A DNA stretch of 63,492 nt from an uncultured Marvinbryantia sp. (GTDB lineage Bacteria; Bacillota; Clostridia; Lachnospirales; Lachnospiraceae), in the NCBI GenBank assembly GCA_947631355.1, contig CANRKY010000002.1, positions 1-63,492 of the forward strand, written 5' to 3'. The position numbers were made by a program, and so were the translations under genes. Below, piece by piece: positions 28,020 through 39,000 of this stretch (position 1 is the stretch's first letter; every line of letters starts with the position of its first letter). Under the pieces are notes generated by a model. It saw only the letters and a list, made by a program, of their open reading frames with translations, did no database searches and had not been told where the DNA came from.

Positions 28020-29393
28020 ATGAAAAATCTCACATTGAAAAATATAGCGGCGGCCTGCGGCGGAAGCTACAGCGGGCCGGAGACCGACTTTCTGACAGAG
28101 GTGTCCGACATTACTACGGACAGCCGGAAAGCCGGGCCGGGTTCCCTGTTTGCCGCCATTGCGGGCGAGCATGTGGACGGTCACCGGTTCATACCGGATG
28201 TCTATGAAAAGGGCGCGCTGTGCGTGCTCTGCGAGAAAGCCCCGCAGGAGCCGAAGGGTGCGTATATTCAGGTGGAATCCACCTTGAAGGCGCTCATGGC
28301 CATCGCGGAGTTTTACCGGCAGCAGTTGGATATCAAAGTGGTGGGCGTTACCGGGAGCGTGGGAAAGACCAGCACCAAAGAGATGATCGCGGCGGTGCTC
28401 TCGGAAAAATACCAGGTTCTGAAAACGCTGGGGAACTTTAACAACGAGCTGGGGCTCCCCCTCACGGTGTTCCGTCTGCGGGAAGAAGACGAGGTGGCCG
28501 TGCTGGAAATGGGCATCAACCACTTCGGGGAGATGCACCGGCTCAGCCAGATCGCCCGGCCGGATGTGTGTGTTATCACCAACATCGGCAACTGTCACCT
28601 GGAATATCTGGGCGACCGGGACGGCGTGCTGAGGGCAAAGTCGGAAATCTTCGATTTCCTTTCGCCGGACGGCGCAGTGGTTCTGAACGGGGAGGACGAC
28701 AAACTTTCCGCGCTGCGGGACGTAAAAGGAATCCCGCCCTGCTTCTTTGGCATGGAAAAGGCCAACGATGTGTGGGCTTCTGATATACAGCAAATGGGAC
28801 TGAAAGGGATCCACTGTGTGATCCACGACAAAAAAGGCAGTTTTTCCGTGAAGATCCCCATTCCAGGCATCCACATGGTGCGCAATGCCCTGGCGGCCAC
28901 GGCGGTGGGAATGATCCTGGGGATGGAAAACGAGGAGATCCGGCGGGGCATCGAAAAACTGGAAGCCCTGAGCGGACGGTTCCACATCATAGAGGAGAAC
29001 GGGATCACCGTGGTGGACGACTGCTACAACGCGAATCCGGCATCCATGGAGGCATCTTTGAAGGTGCTGGGAGACGCCCCTGGAAGAAGGGTTGCCATTC
29101 TGGGCGACATGGGCGAGCTGGGTGAGCATGAGCGCGAACTGCACGAGCAGGTGGGGCGCGTGGAGGGCAGCCTGGACATACAGCTGGGCGTCTGCGTGGG
29201 ACAGCTCTCCCACTATCTGGCGCAGGCCGCAAAAAAGGCGAACCCGAACATGGAGGTCATAGAGACCGCCACGCTGGACGAGGCCCTCGCGGGGCTGCCG
29301 CGCTGGATAAAGGCGGGAGATACGGTACTGGTAAAGGCATCGCATTTTATGCATTTTGAAAAAATCGTAGAAGCGTTGACGAGGAAAGAATAA
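28020..29393 (+). CDS. murF: UDP-N-acetylmuramoyl-tripeptide--D-alanyl-D-alanine ligase
   Basis: ISTDSRKAGPGSLFAAI-like start; KVVGVTGSVGKTSTKEMIAAVLSEKY; NNELGLPLTVFRL; VVDDCYNANPASMEASLKVLG. Confidence 0.96.
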   Translation: MKNLTLKNIAAACGGSYSGPETDFLTEVSDITTDSRKAGPGSLFAAIAGEHVDGHRFIPDVYEKGALCVLCEKAPQEPKGAYIQVESTLKALMAIAEFYRQQLDIKVVGVTGSVGKTSTKEMIAAVLSEKYQVLKTLGNFNNELGLPLTVFRLREEDEVAVLEMGINHFGEMHRLSQIARPDVCVITNIGNCHLEYLGDRDGVLRAKSEIFDFLSPDGAVVLNGEDDKLSALRDVKGIPPCFFGMEKANDVWASDIQQMGLKGIHCVIHDKKGSFSVKIPIPGIHMVRNALAATAVGMILGMENEEIRRGIEKLEALSGRFHIIEENGITVVDDCYNANPASMEASLKVLGDAPGRRVAILGDMGELGEHERELHEQVGRVEGSLDIQLGVCVGQLSHYLAQAAKKANPNMEVIETATLDEALAGLPRWIKAGDTVLVKASHFMHFEKIVEALTRKE

Positions 29394-29414
29394 GCAATAA
29401 GGAGGAAAAAAGGT

Positions 29415-31376
29415 ATGAAAAAGAAACTGTTGGGAAGTATACTGCTGGGCGCCTGCCTGGCCCTGGGCTTTACAATGCCGGCCATGGCGGACAGCCGGAA
29501 AGTGGTGACGCTGGGGGCAGATCTGTCGCAGGATCAGATGGATACCATGATGCGCTATTTCGGCGTGACCTACGATGGCGTGGAGATCATCTACATCAAC
29601 AACACCGATGAGCGCAATCATCTGGGATCCTATGTTCCGCTGGAACAGATCGGCACCCACACTTACAGCTGCGCGCTGGTGAACCCCACAAGCTCCGGCG
29701 GCATCCAGGTAAAAACGGCGAATCTGGAGTGGGTGACCTGCAACATGATCGCGTCCACCTTGTCCACATCCGGCGTGACAAACTGCCAGGTGGTGGCGGC
29801 GTGCCCGTTTAAGGTGTCCGGCACCGGCGCGCTTACCGGCGTGATCATGGCTTACGAGAACGCGAGCCGCGAAGTGCTGGATCCGGTAAAAGTGGAACTG
29901 GCCAACCAGGAGCTGGTGACCACCGGAAATCTGGCGAACGAAGTGGGGCAGAGCAAAGCCACCGCTGTGATCAACGAGACAAAAGTGCAGGTGATCGAAA
30001 ACAACGTCACCAATGTGGAAGACATCACAAATATCCTGAACGATGTCTCCAATGAATACAATGTGACCATCAACCCGGATCAGAGCGAACAGATCGCGGA
30101 GCTGATGAAAGAGATCGCGGAGCAGGAATACGACATCGTGCAGCTGAAAGCCACGCTGGATCGCGTGCAGGCAAACGTGGCGGGCGATGCGGGCGCTTCC
30201 GAGGAGGCGCAGAAAGCGGCGGAAGAACAGGCGCAGGCATCGGAGGAGGCCGCGCTGGAAGCTGCAAGACAGGCACAGGAAGAAGAAATAATGGCAAACG
30301 GCGGCCTCACGGATGACGGCGTGGTGATCGATGCCGGCACCGCGGAACTCCCGCAGGAGGAGAATATCCTGGAAAACACCGACCCCACCATCCTGGAGAG
30401 CGCAGGCGCTCCGGTAGAGGAGGCGGATACCACCCAGACCGTGCAGGAGCAGTCTGAGCAGCAGACAGAAAACAACGAATGGGCTGCATGGGAAGTTTCC
30501 GGCGAGACCTTCGGCGGAGATACAGAAAGCACAGACGCGCCGGTGGACGGCGTGGTAGTGGATGGCGTAGTCGTGGACGGTCAGGGCGAGCTTCCGGCGG
30601 ACGGCACGGTAGTGGACGGCCAGGGTGAGCTTCCGGTGGACGGCACGGTAGTGGACGGGCAGGATGAACCGCCTGTGGATGGCACCATCGTGGACGGCGC
30701 ACTTGTGGACGGCCAGGAAACGATTCCTGAAGAACCCGTGACAGAGGCAGAGCTGCAGGGTCCCACACCGGACAATCTGAACGAGGAAGACCGCAAAGTA
30801 TACGATGCGGTGAAAGAAGACCTGGAGACCATGTTTGACGGCGGCATCGTGGTCAGCGAGGACGGCAGCCGCACGGTATACCTGGAAGGCGACGCCGGGC
30901 AGCAGTTCCAGGACAAGATAGAAAAATATCTGCTGCGCGTGCTCACCACAGGCGTGGAGGCCATCGCGGCGGAGGAGGCCGCAAATCCGCAGATCAGCCA
31001 GGAAATTGTAAAAGAGACATCCACCCTGGCTCCGGAACGGATCTATGATGACGAAAAGCTGGAGCAGCTGGACAAATATGTGAGAAGACTGATATTCAAA
31101 GACTCCGAGAACTTCCTGGCGGAAAGCTATCTGGAAGACGCGGATAAGACACTGCTCTACGACATGATCATGGATATCCTGGAAGAAGCCATAGATCCCC
31201 AGGAAGATGCTGCGGACGGCGCGGAGGCCGTTCCGGCAGCAGAGGAAGTTCCGGCGGGCGAGGAAGCCCCTGTGGACGGGGAAATATACACGGAGGCGCC
31301 GATGGACGGCGAATACGTGGATGAAGGCATGGCGGATGAGTTCGACGGATTCGATGAGAGCTTTGAGGTATTTTAA
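29415..31376 (+). CDS. DUF1002-type secreted protein with acidic repetitive extension
   Basis: Signal peptide; RKVVTLGADLSQDQMDTMMRYFGVTYDGVEIIYINNTDERNHLGSYVPLEQIGTHTYSCALV; internal 13-aa VDGQGELPxDGTV repeats. Confidence 0.85.
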   Translation: MKKKLLGSILLGACLALGFTMPAMADSRKVVTLGADLSQDQMDTMMRYFGVTYDGVEIIYINNTDERNHLGSYVPLEQIGTHTYSCALVNPTSSGGIQVKTANLEWVTCNMIASTLSTSGVTNCQVVAACPFKVSGTGALTGVIMAYENASREVLDPVKVELANQELVTTGNLANEVGQSKATAVINETKVQVIENNVTNVEDITNILNDVSNEYNVTINPDQSEQIAELMKEIAEQEYDIVQLKATLDRVQANVAGDAGASEEAQKAAEEQAQASEEAALEAARQAQEEEIMANGGLTDDGVVIDAGTAELPQEENILENTDPTILESAGAPVEEADTTQTVQEQSEQQTENNEWAAWEVSGETFGGDTESTDAPVDGVVVDGVVVDGQGELPADGTVVDGQGELPVDGTVVDGQDEPPVDGTIVDGALVDGQETIPEEPVTEAELQGPTPDNLNEEDRKVYDAVKEDLETMFDGGIVVSEDGSRTVYLEGDAGQQFQDKIEKYLLRVLTTGVEAIAAEEAANPQISQEIVKETSTLAPERIYDDEKLEQLDKYVRRLIFKDSENFLAESYLEDADKTLLYDMIMDILEEAIDPQEDAADGAEAVPAAEEVPAGEEAPVDGEIYTEAPMDGEYVDEGMADEFDGFDESFEVF

Positions 31377-31447
31377 AGCCTGATGGACAGGGGTAGGTTT
31401 TAAACAGAAACCATTTTATAAAACCCTGGGAAAAATAAAGCACTAAG

Positions 31448-31511
31448 AAAGAAGAACCGCAGGAGCGGGCAGATGCAGATTAGATTGCTGCAAAAGCCGC
31501 TTCTGCGGTTT
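31448..31511 (+). repeat. 64-bp perfect direct repeat, left copy (also a hairpin/terminator-like element)
   Basis: AAAGAAGAACCGCAGGAGCGGGCAGATGCAGATTAGATTGCTGCAAAAGCCGCTTCTGCGGTTT identical to 39772-39835; arms AACCGCAGGAGCGG/CCGCTTCTGCGGTT. Confidence 0.93.
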
Positions 31512-31613
31512 GTTTTATTCGCTTTAGTGTTTTGCCACCTAACCAATTTGATTCCCTAATCGTTTCGCTTCCTTTGCAGTTCCAGCTTGGGATGCTTTGG
31601 CACAATCTCCGGA

Positions 31614-31919
31614 TCATTTCATTTCTTTAATTAAATCATAAATAATCTGCTTTTGTTTTTCTGTCAATGAGACCCAACGGTTAAATAAATCCTGCTGTTC
31701 TTTGCTCAACTGAACGATTTGCCTGTCATCGGCGAAAAACTGCGAAAGGGTAATCCCAAAGGCAGAACATATTGCTTCTAAAGTGGAAATGGAGGGGGTT
31801 GTATTTCGGCGATGAATATTGGCAATCGTAGAAGAAGACAGGCCGGATTCAACAGCCAGCCTGTAATCAGACCAGTGACGCTTTTTCATTAAATCATCAA
31901 TTCTCTCTATTACGTCCAT
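31614..31919 (-). CDS. XRE-family HTH transcriptional regulator
   Basis: MDVIERIDDLMKKRHWSDYRLAVESGLSSSTIANIHRRNTTPSISTLEAICSAFGITLSQFF. Confidence 0.93.
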   Translation of the reverse strand: MDVIERIDDLMKKRHWSDYRLAVESGLSSSTIANIHRRNTTPSISTLEAICSAFGITLSQFFADDRQIVQLSKEQQDLFNRWVSLTEKQKQIIYDLIKEMK

Positions 31920-32338
31920 AAAAAACCTCCATCTGCACTTATTATATTGCTCAAAAGAACAACAAAATAGAACTCACATGTAATAAAAATATTGCTCAAT
32001 TGAGATGTATGTGCTAATATGTTAATGAAAATAAGGCGAGGATGGACTGGTGCGGAACGACAGAATCATTTCAGAATCTGCGCGGGGCAGGAAGACATTT
32101 CTGCGTGAGACGCATAGATATATGTGTAATGTAAAAATGTAATATAAAAATATATTAAAAAATGAATATCATAACAGAATATCATACTTGTATATTAAAA
32201 AAAGAAATATTATAATATGATGGAAATATGAGAAAAACACCGATGATGTTTGCATCAGTCGGCGCTTGGCAAGCAGTTCCATCGAGACGCAGTCGAGATA
32301 GTAAAAGCATTATATGATAAAACGAGGGAGGCAGAGCA

Positions 32339-35300
32339 ATGAAAAGAAAAGCAGCAGCAATGGTTTTGTGTGGGCTACTGGTCGTACAGAGCATGGCCCC
32401 GGCTATGGCGGAAGAAATGCCGCAGACAATGACACCACAGGAAATGATGCAGGATGAAGAACCCGCAGCGCAGGAAGACGCAACACAGGATACAGTACCT
32501 GTGGCGCAGGATAAAGAACTTTTGACGCCAGAGACAGCAATGCCGCAGGATTTCGCAGCGCCAGCTCCGGCAGAGAAAGAAATGTCATTGACAGATGCGC
32601 CTGTGGCAGAGACAGAACTGGTATGGCAGGAAGAAACTGCAGCGCCGGAACAAGAGACAGCAGCAGAAACGCAGCCGGAGGCTGCGGGCGCAGAAAGCCA
32701 GCCGGAAACTGTGGAAACAGAAAACCTGACAGAAGTTTCCATTGCGGAACCGCAGTCCGAGACAGCCGAAACAACCGAGTCAGTCGAGACAGAATACAGT
32801 TCGGAGATATCCGATGCAGAGGAGGAGCTTATCCTGACAGCGGAAACCCAGCCGCTGGAACCCTTTGAGGAACTGGGTGCGGAACCGACAGTGGCATCCG
32901 AGGTTGGAGATGTGGTTATTGATGGAACCAATTTCCCGGATGAAATATTTCGCAGCTATGTTTCTTCAGATGCTCTGGATACAAATGCAGATGGAATACT
33001 GAGCCCGGAGGAAATAGAGGATATATGGAGCATGGATGTTTCCGATATGGGCATAGCAGATTTAACAGGGATAGAACATTTTTATCAGCTTCATTCTCTG
33101 TACTGCGATGGAAATGCCTTAACGAGCTTGGATGTAAGCGGGAATCCTAACTTGGAAGTATTATGGTGTTTTGAAAATCAACTGACGGATCTGGATGTGA
33201 GCAGTAATCCAGCACTAACGTCTTTGAATTGTTGGGACAACCAACTGACAAGTCTGGATGTGAGCGAGAATCCTGGGCTGATATCACTGAGTTGCATCGG
33301 CAATGCTTTGACAAGTCTGGATGTGAGCAGGAATCCTGAGCTGAAAGACTTAAGCTGTGATAGCAACCAACTGATGAAACTGGATGTGAGCGAGAATCCT
33401 GAACTGACAATGTTGAATTGCTATAACACTCAACTGACAAGCTTGGATGTAAGTGGGAATCCTGCACTTACAAGGTTAGATTGCGGGGGCAATCAGTTGA
33501 CGAGCCTGGATGTGAGTGGGAATCCTGCGCTGATAGGATTGTATTGTGATAAAAATAAATTGACAGATCTGGACGTAAGCAAAAACCCAGAGCTGAAAAA
33601 CTTGGGATGTGGCGAAAACCAACTGACGAGTCTGGATGTGAGCAGCAATCCTGCATTGGAATATTTAGGCTGCGATCAGGATCAATTGGAGAGTCTGGAT
33701 GTGGGCAGCAATCCTGCACTAACAAAATTGACTTGTCGTAAGAACCAACTGACGAGTCTGGATGTGAGCGGCAATCCTGCATTGACATGTTTGGACTGTG
33801 CCTATAATCAATTGATGTGCCTGGATGTGAGCGGAAAGTCTGAGTTGGCCAATCTGTATTGTTACGGAAATCAGCTGACGAGCCTGAATGTGAGCGGGAC
33901 TGCGCTGACGGAACTGGACTGCTCGGGTGGTCAACTGACGAGCTTGGATATAAGCGGTACGCCCTCGATAACGTGGTTGAATTGTAGATTTAATAATCTG
34001 ATAAATCTGAATGTGAGTGGGAATCCTGCGCTGGAATATTTAGACTGTAAATATAATGACCTGACAATGATCGATGTGAGCAACAACCCCGCACTGACAT
34101 CGCTGAACTGCGACTATAATCACCTGATAAGTCTGAATCTGCAGCAGAAAAACTGTGAATTGAGCGGATATGGAAATACCGGGGAGGCAAACCTGACACA
34201 TACAAAGGATGGATGGACTCTGAACATAGAAGAACTGGTCGGTTCCGAGAATGTTGGCAATGTAAAGATCACATCACAGTATGCCGGAATGAATCAGAGC
34301 GGCGGCATCCTATCCTTTACGGGAGAAAAACCGGAGACATTGGAATATTCCTATAAAGCAGGAAAATGCTTAAACCCAGAAACAGGGGAAGAAACGGATG
34401 ATCTGTTATATGTCACTCTAAACCTGAGTGGCTCACATGACTATCAGGAAACAGTGATCAAGCAGCCCACATGCACGGAAGAAGGGAAGATAGCGAAAAT
34501 CTGCGTTATCTGCGGTGAAAAAGAAGCGGGTCCCGTGAAATCCGTGCCCAGGACAGGTCATGTCTACAAAACCGTAACCGAGGAGGCAACCTGTGCCAAA
34601 GAAGGCAAAAGCTATCAGCAGTGCACGGTGTGTGGCGAGATAACTGAAGAACAGATTTTGCCCAAAACGAGCCACATCAATGAAACTGTAATTGAGGAGG
34701 CCACCTGTTCCAAAGAAGGCAAAAGCTATCAGCAGTGCACGGTGTGTGGCAAGATAACTGAGGAACAGATTTTACCTAAAACAAGCCATGTCAACAAGAC
34801 TGTGATCGAGGAGGCCACCTGTTCCAAAGAAGGCAAAAGCTATCAGCAGTGCACGGTATGCGGCGAGATAACTGAGAAACAGATTTTGCCCAAAATAAGC
34901 CATGTTAACGAAACTGTAATCGAGGAGGCAACCTGTGCCAAAGAAGGCAAAAGCTATCAGCAGTGTACGGTGTGTGGCGAGATAACTGAGGAACAGATTC
35001 TGCCCAAAATAAGCCATGTTAACGAAACTATAATTGAGGAGGCCACCTGTTCCAAAGAAGGAAGAAGTTATCAGCAGTGCAAGGTATGCGGCGCGATAAC
35101 CGGCGAGCAGACCATTGCAAAGACCGCTCATACATATGGCTCTTACAAGACCACCACAGAGCCGACCGTTCTGAAGGAGGGTGTACAGACCAGCACGTGT
35201 TCCGTGTGCGGAGCGAAGCAGACGAAGTCTGTTGCAAAACTGAAAGCGGCTGTGAAATTCACCGTGAAGAAGATCCCGCTGCAGGTGAAGAAAACCTTTG

Positions 35301-35980
35301 CGGCAAAATCGTATGTGACCGGCCTGCAGAAAGGCGACTCCATCAAAACCTGGACATCCAGCAAGCCCAAAGTGGCCACGGTAGATAAAAAGACCGGAAA
35401 GGTAACGGCAAAGAAAAAAGGAACGGCGGTCATCACCGCCACCACAGTGGGCGGCGCAAAGAGTTCCTTCACTGTCACGGTGCAGAGTCCGGCGGTAAAG
35501 ACCACAGCAATCTCCGGTCTGAAAAAGAGCGCTTCTGTGCAGATTGGCAAGAAAATAACCTTAAAGCCCACCATCACACCTGTCACCAGCCAGGACAAAG
35601 TGACCTACACAAGCTCCAACAAAAAAGTTGCCACCGTATCCGCCAAAGGCGTGGTGAAAGGGATAAAAGCAGGCACGGCAAAGATCACGGTCACATCGGG
35701 CAAGAAGAAATTCGTAGTCACAGTGAAAGTGACGAGACCTGCGGTGACGGCCATCAAGAATGTGCCAAAGAACGTAAGTGTAAAGAAGGGAAAGACCTAC
35801 ACACTGAAGCCGAAGTTCTCACCAGCGGGAAGTACTGGAACCCTGAAGTACACTTCCTCCAATAAGAATGTGGCCACTGTGAACGCAAAGGGCAAGATCA
35901 CGGCGAAGAAGAAAGGCACTGCCACCATAACGGTGCAGACCGGAAAGATCAAAGTGACCTGCAAGGTAACGGTGAAATAA
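32339..35980 (+). CDS. Giant secreted LRR / Cys-repeat / BIG2 surface protein (LRR1)
   Basis: Signal peptide MKRKAAAMVLCGLLVVQSMAPAMA; acidic linker; EF-hand-like DTNADGILSPEE; about 20 LTSLDVSGNPALTxLxC repeats; five 38-aa Cys cassettes; three BIG2-like domains. Confidence 0.92.
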   Translation: MKRKAAAMVLCGLLVVQSMAPAMAEEMPQTMTPQEMMQDEEPAAQEDATQDTVPVAQDKELLTPETAMPQDFAAPAPAEKEMSLTDAPVAETELVWQEETAAPEQETAAETQPEAAGAESQPETVETENLTEVSIAEPQSETAETTESVETEYSSEISDAEEELILTAETQPLEPFEELGAEPTVASEVGDVVIDGTNFPDEIFRSYVSSDALDTNADGILSPEEIEDIWSMDVSDMGIADLTGIEHFYQLHSLYCDGNALTSLDVSGNPNLEVLWCFENQLTDLDVSSNPALTSLNCWDNQLTSLDVSENPGLISLSCIGNALTSLDVSRNPELKDLSCDSNQLMKLDVSENPELTMLNCYNTQLTSLDVSGNPALTRLDCGGNQLTSLDVSGNPALIGLYCDKNKLTDLDVSKNPELKNLGCGENQLTSLDVSSNPALEYLGCDQDQLESLDVGSNPALTKLTCRKNQLTSLDVSGNPALTCLDCAYNQLMCLDVSGKSELANLYCYGNQLTSLNVSGTALTELDCSGGQLTSLDISGTPSITWLNCRFNNLINLNVSGNPALEYLDCKYNDLTMIDVSNNPALTSLNCDYNHLISLNLQQKNCELSGYGNTGEANLTHTKDGWTLNIEELVGSENVGNVKITSQYAGMNQSGGILSFTGEKPETLEYSYKAGKCLNPETGEETDDLLYVTLNLSGSHDYQETVIKQPTCTEEGKIAKICVICGEKEAGPVKSVPRTGHVYKTVTEEATCAKEGKSYQQCTVCGEITEEQILPKTSHINETVIEEATCSKEGKSYQQCTVCGKITEEQILPKTSHVNKTVIEEATCSKEGKSYQQCTVCGEITEKQILPKISHVNETVIEEATCAKEGKSYQQCTVCGEITEEQILPKISHVNETIIEEATCSKEGRSYQQCKVCGAITGEQTIAKTAHTYGSYKTTTEPTVLKEGVQTSTCSVCGAKQTKSVAKLKAAVKFTVKKIPLQVKKTFAAKSYVTGLQKGDSIKTWTSSKPKVATVDKKTGKVTAKKKGTAVITATTVGGAKSSFTVTVQSPAVKTTAISGLKKSASVQIGKKITLKPTITPVTSQDKVTYTSSNKKVATVSAKGVVKGIKAGTAKITVTSGKKKFVVTVKVTRPAVTAIKNVPKNVSVKKGKTYTLKPKFSPAGSTGTLKYTSSNKNVATVNAKGKITAKKKGTATITVQTGKIKVTCKVTVK
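34559..35128 (+). repeat. Five in-frame 114-bp tandem cassettes inside LRR1
   Basis: 38-aa unit H(V/I)NETVIEEATCSKEGKSYQQCTVCGEITEEQILPKTS; 570 bp = 5 x 114 between the flanking His codons. Confidence 0.92.
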
Positions 35981-36085
35981 AACGGGGTGTACATACTAGA
36001 ACGTTTTTATGAATCTATAATTTTTACAAATCTACAACAAGTAGAAAAATTAAAATATAACATCAAGGAAAAGGGAGGCAGAGTA

Positions 36086-39000
36086 ATGAAAAGAAAAGCA
36101 GCAGCAATGGTTTTGTGTGGGCTGTTGGTCGTGCAGAGCATGGCCCCGGCTATGGCGGAAGAAATGCCGCAGGCAATGGCACCACAGGAAATGATGCAGG
36201 GTGAAGAACCCGCAGCGCAGGAAGACGCAACACAGGATACAGTACCTGTGGCGCAGGATGAAGAACTTTTGACGCCAGAGACAGCAATACCGCAGGATTT
36301 CGCAGCGCCAGCTCCGGCGGAGAAAGAAATGCCATTGACAGATGCGCCTGTGGCAGAGACAGAATTGGTATGGCAGGAAGAAACAGCAGCGCCGGAACAG
36401 GAGACAGCAGCAGAAACGCAGCCAGAGACTGCGGGCGCAGAAAGCCAGCCGGAAACTGTGGAAACAGAAATCCTGCCAGAGGTTTCCATTGCGGAACCAC
36501 AGTTCGAGACAGCCGAAACAACCGAAGCAGAATATAATCAGGAAATGACCGATGCGGAGGAGGAGCTTATCCTGACAGCGGAAACACAGCTATTGGAGCC
36601 TTTTGAGGAACTGGGTGCGGAACCGATAGTGGCATCCGAGGTTGGAGATGTGGTTATTGATGGAACCAATTTCCCGGATGAAATATTTCGCAGCTACGTT
36701 TCAGAAGATCTGGATACAAATGCAGATGGAATACTGAGCCCGGAGGAAATAGAGAATATAGAGTACATATATGTTTCAGATATGGGCATAACAGATTTAA
36801 CAGGGATAGAACATTTTTACCGGCTTGAGAATCTGTACTGTAGTGAAAATGCTCTAACGAGTCTGGATGTGAGCGATAACCCCGAACTGACATATTTGGG
36901 TTGTTGGGGAAACCAACTGACGAGTCTGGATGTGAGCCATAACTTAGCACTAACGTCTTTGGATTGTGGGGGAAACCAATTGACGAGTCTGGATGTGAGC
37001 CATAACTTAGCACTAACGTCTTTGAATTGTGGGGAAAACCAATTGACGAGTCTGGATGTGAGCGATAACCCCGAACTGACATATTTGGCTTGTTGGGGAA
37101 ACCAACTGACAAGCTTGGATGTGAGTGGGAAGCCTGATTTGACAGACTTAAATTGTTGGGGAAACCCATTGACGAATCTCAATGTGAGCGGGACTGCACT
37201 GACAGAACTGGATTGCACACATGGTCAACTGGCAAGCTTGGATGCGAGCAATGTTCCTACGCTGATAACGCTGGATTGCAGTGAAAATGCCCTGATGAGC
37301 TTGAATGTAAGCGGAGATACAGCGCTGGCAGAACTGAATTGCAGTGTAAACTACTTGACAAGCCTGGATGTGAGCAGCAACTCTGCACTGACATATCTGT
37401 GGTGTAGGGCTAATCGACTGGAAAGCCTGGACATGACCAGAAATCCAAAGCTGACAGATTTGAATTGTGGTTATAATCAGCTGACAAGTCTGGATGTGAG
37501 TGGAAATCCAGCGCTGAAAGAACTGTATTGCAGTGTAAACAACCTGGAAAGCCTGGATGTGAGCAGCAATCCCACACTGACATATTTAGGATGCAGTAAT
37601 AATCGACTGGCGAGTTTAGATATGAGCGGGAATCCTGAGCTGACAGACCTGGAGTGCTATGCAAACCAGCTGACGAGTTTGGATATAAGCGGGAACCCAG
37701 CGCTGACAGCATTGAATTGCCATGAAAATCAACTGACAAACCTGGATTTAAGCGGCAGCCCTGCATTGGCAGATTTGGTGTGCATAAGTAATCAGCTGAC
37801 GAGTCTGAATGTGAGTGGAAATCCTGCGCTTACAAGGATAGATTGTAACGACAATCAGCTGACGAGCTTAAATGTGAGCAACAATCCCAATCTGTCATCT
37901 TTGGAATGTGCAGACAATCATTTGACAAATTTGGATGTGAGCGATAATACCCTGCTGTCTTCTCTGGATTGCCATGGCAACCAATTGACGAGCCTGGATG
38001 TGAGCAATAATACCTTGCTGTCTTTTCTGTATTGCCATGGAAATCAATTGACGAGCCTGGATGTGAGCAATAATACCCTGCTGTCTTTTCTGTATTGCCA
38101 TGGAAATCAATTGACGAGCCTGGATGTGAGCAATAACAAAGGTTTGGGCGGATTGTCATGTTATGACAATCATCTTACAAGTCTGAACCTGCAGAGCAAG
38201 GGCGTGTGGGTGGATTGCAATAGCAATAATGGAAATACCAGGGATGTGGCTTTAGAGCATACGAAAGATGGATGGGAACTAAATCTGGAGAAATTGGTTG
38301 GCACTGGGAATGTCGGCAATGTGAAAATCACATCGCAGCCTGCGGGGATGAGCCAGAATGGAAACACGCTGCTTTTCGCTGAGGAGATACCGGAAACAAT
38401 AACGTATTCCTATTTTGCGGGTATAATGACATGCAATAATCGAAATCCAAATGCACCATGGGAGGAATTTGAAACATGGGAAGCAGAGTGTTATCTGAAC
38501 GTCACCCTAAACCTTAGCGGCTCCCACGACTATCAGGAAACAACCATTAAGCAGCCCACATGTGCGGAAGAAGGGCAGGCCGCAAATGTCTGCACAATCT
38601 GCGGTGAAAAGGCAGCGGGTTCCGAGAAATCCCTGCCCAAAATAGATCATGACTATCAGTCCATAAACGAGCCAGCCACCTGTGCCAAAGAAGGCAGAAA
38701 ATATCAGCAGTGCAAGGTATGCGGCGCGATAACCGGCGAGCAGACCATTGCAAAGACCGCTCATACATACGGCGCTTACAAGACCACCATGGAGCCTACT
38801 GTTCTGAAAGCAGGCGTACAGACCAGCACATGTTCCGTGTGCGGGGCGAAGCAGACGAAGTCTGTTGCAAAACTGAAAGCGGCTGTGAAATTCACCGTGA
38901 AGAAGATCCCGCTGCAGGTGAAGAAAACCTTTGCGGCAAAATCGTATGTGACTGGCCTCAAGAAAGGCGACTCCATCAAAACATGGACGTCCAGCAAGCC

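Noticed and set aside
33120-34140. Regularly spaced near-identical DNA repeats resembling a CRISPR array
   Set aside because: Repeats are in frame and encode LTSLDVSGNPALTxLxC leucine-rich repeats; spacing is set by the protein repeat and there are no unique spacers or cas genes.
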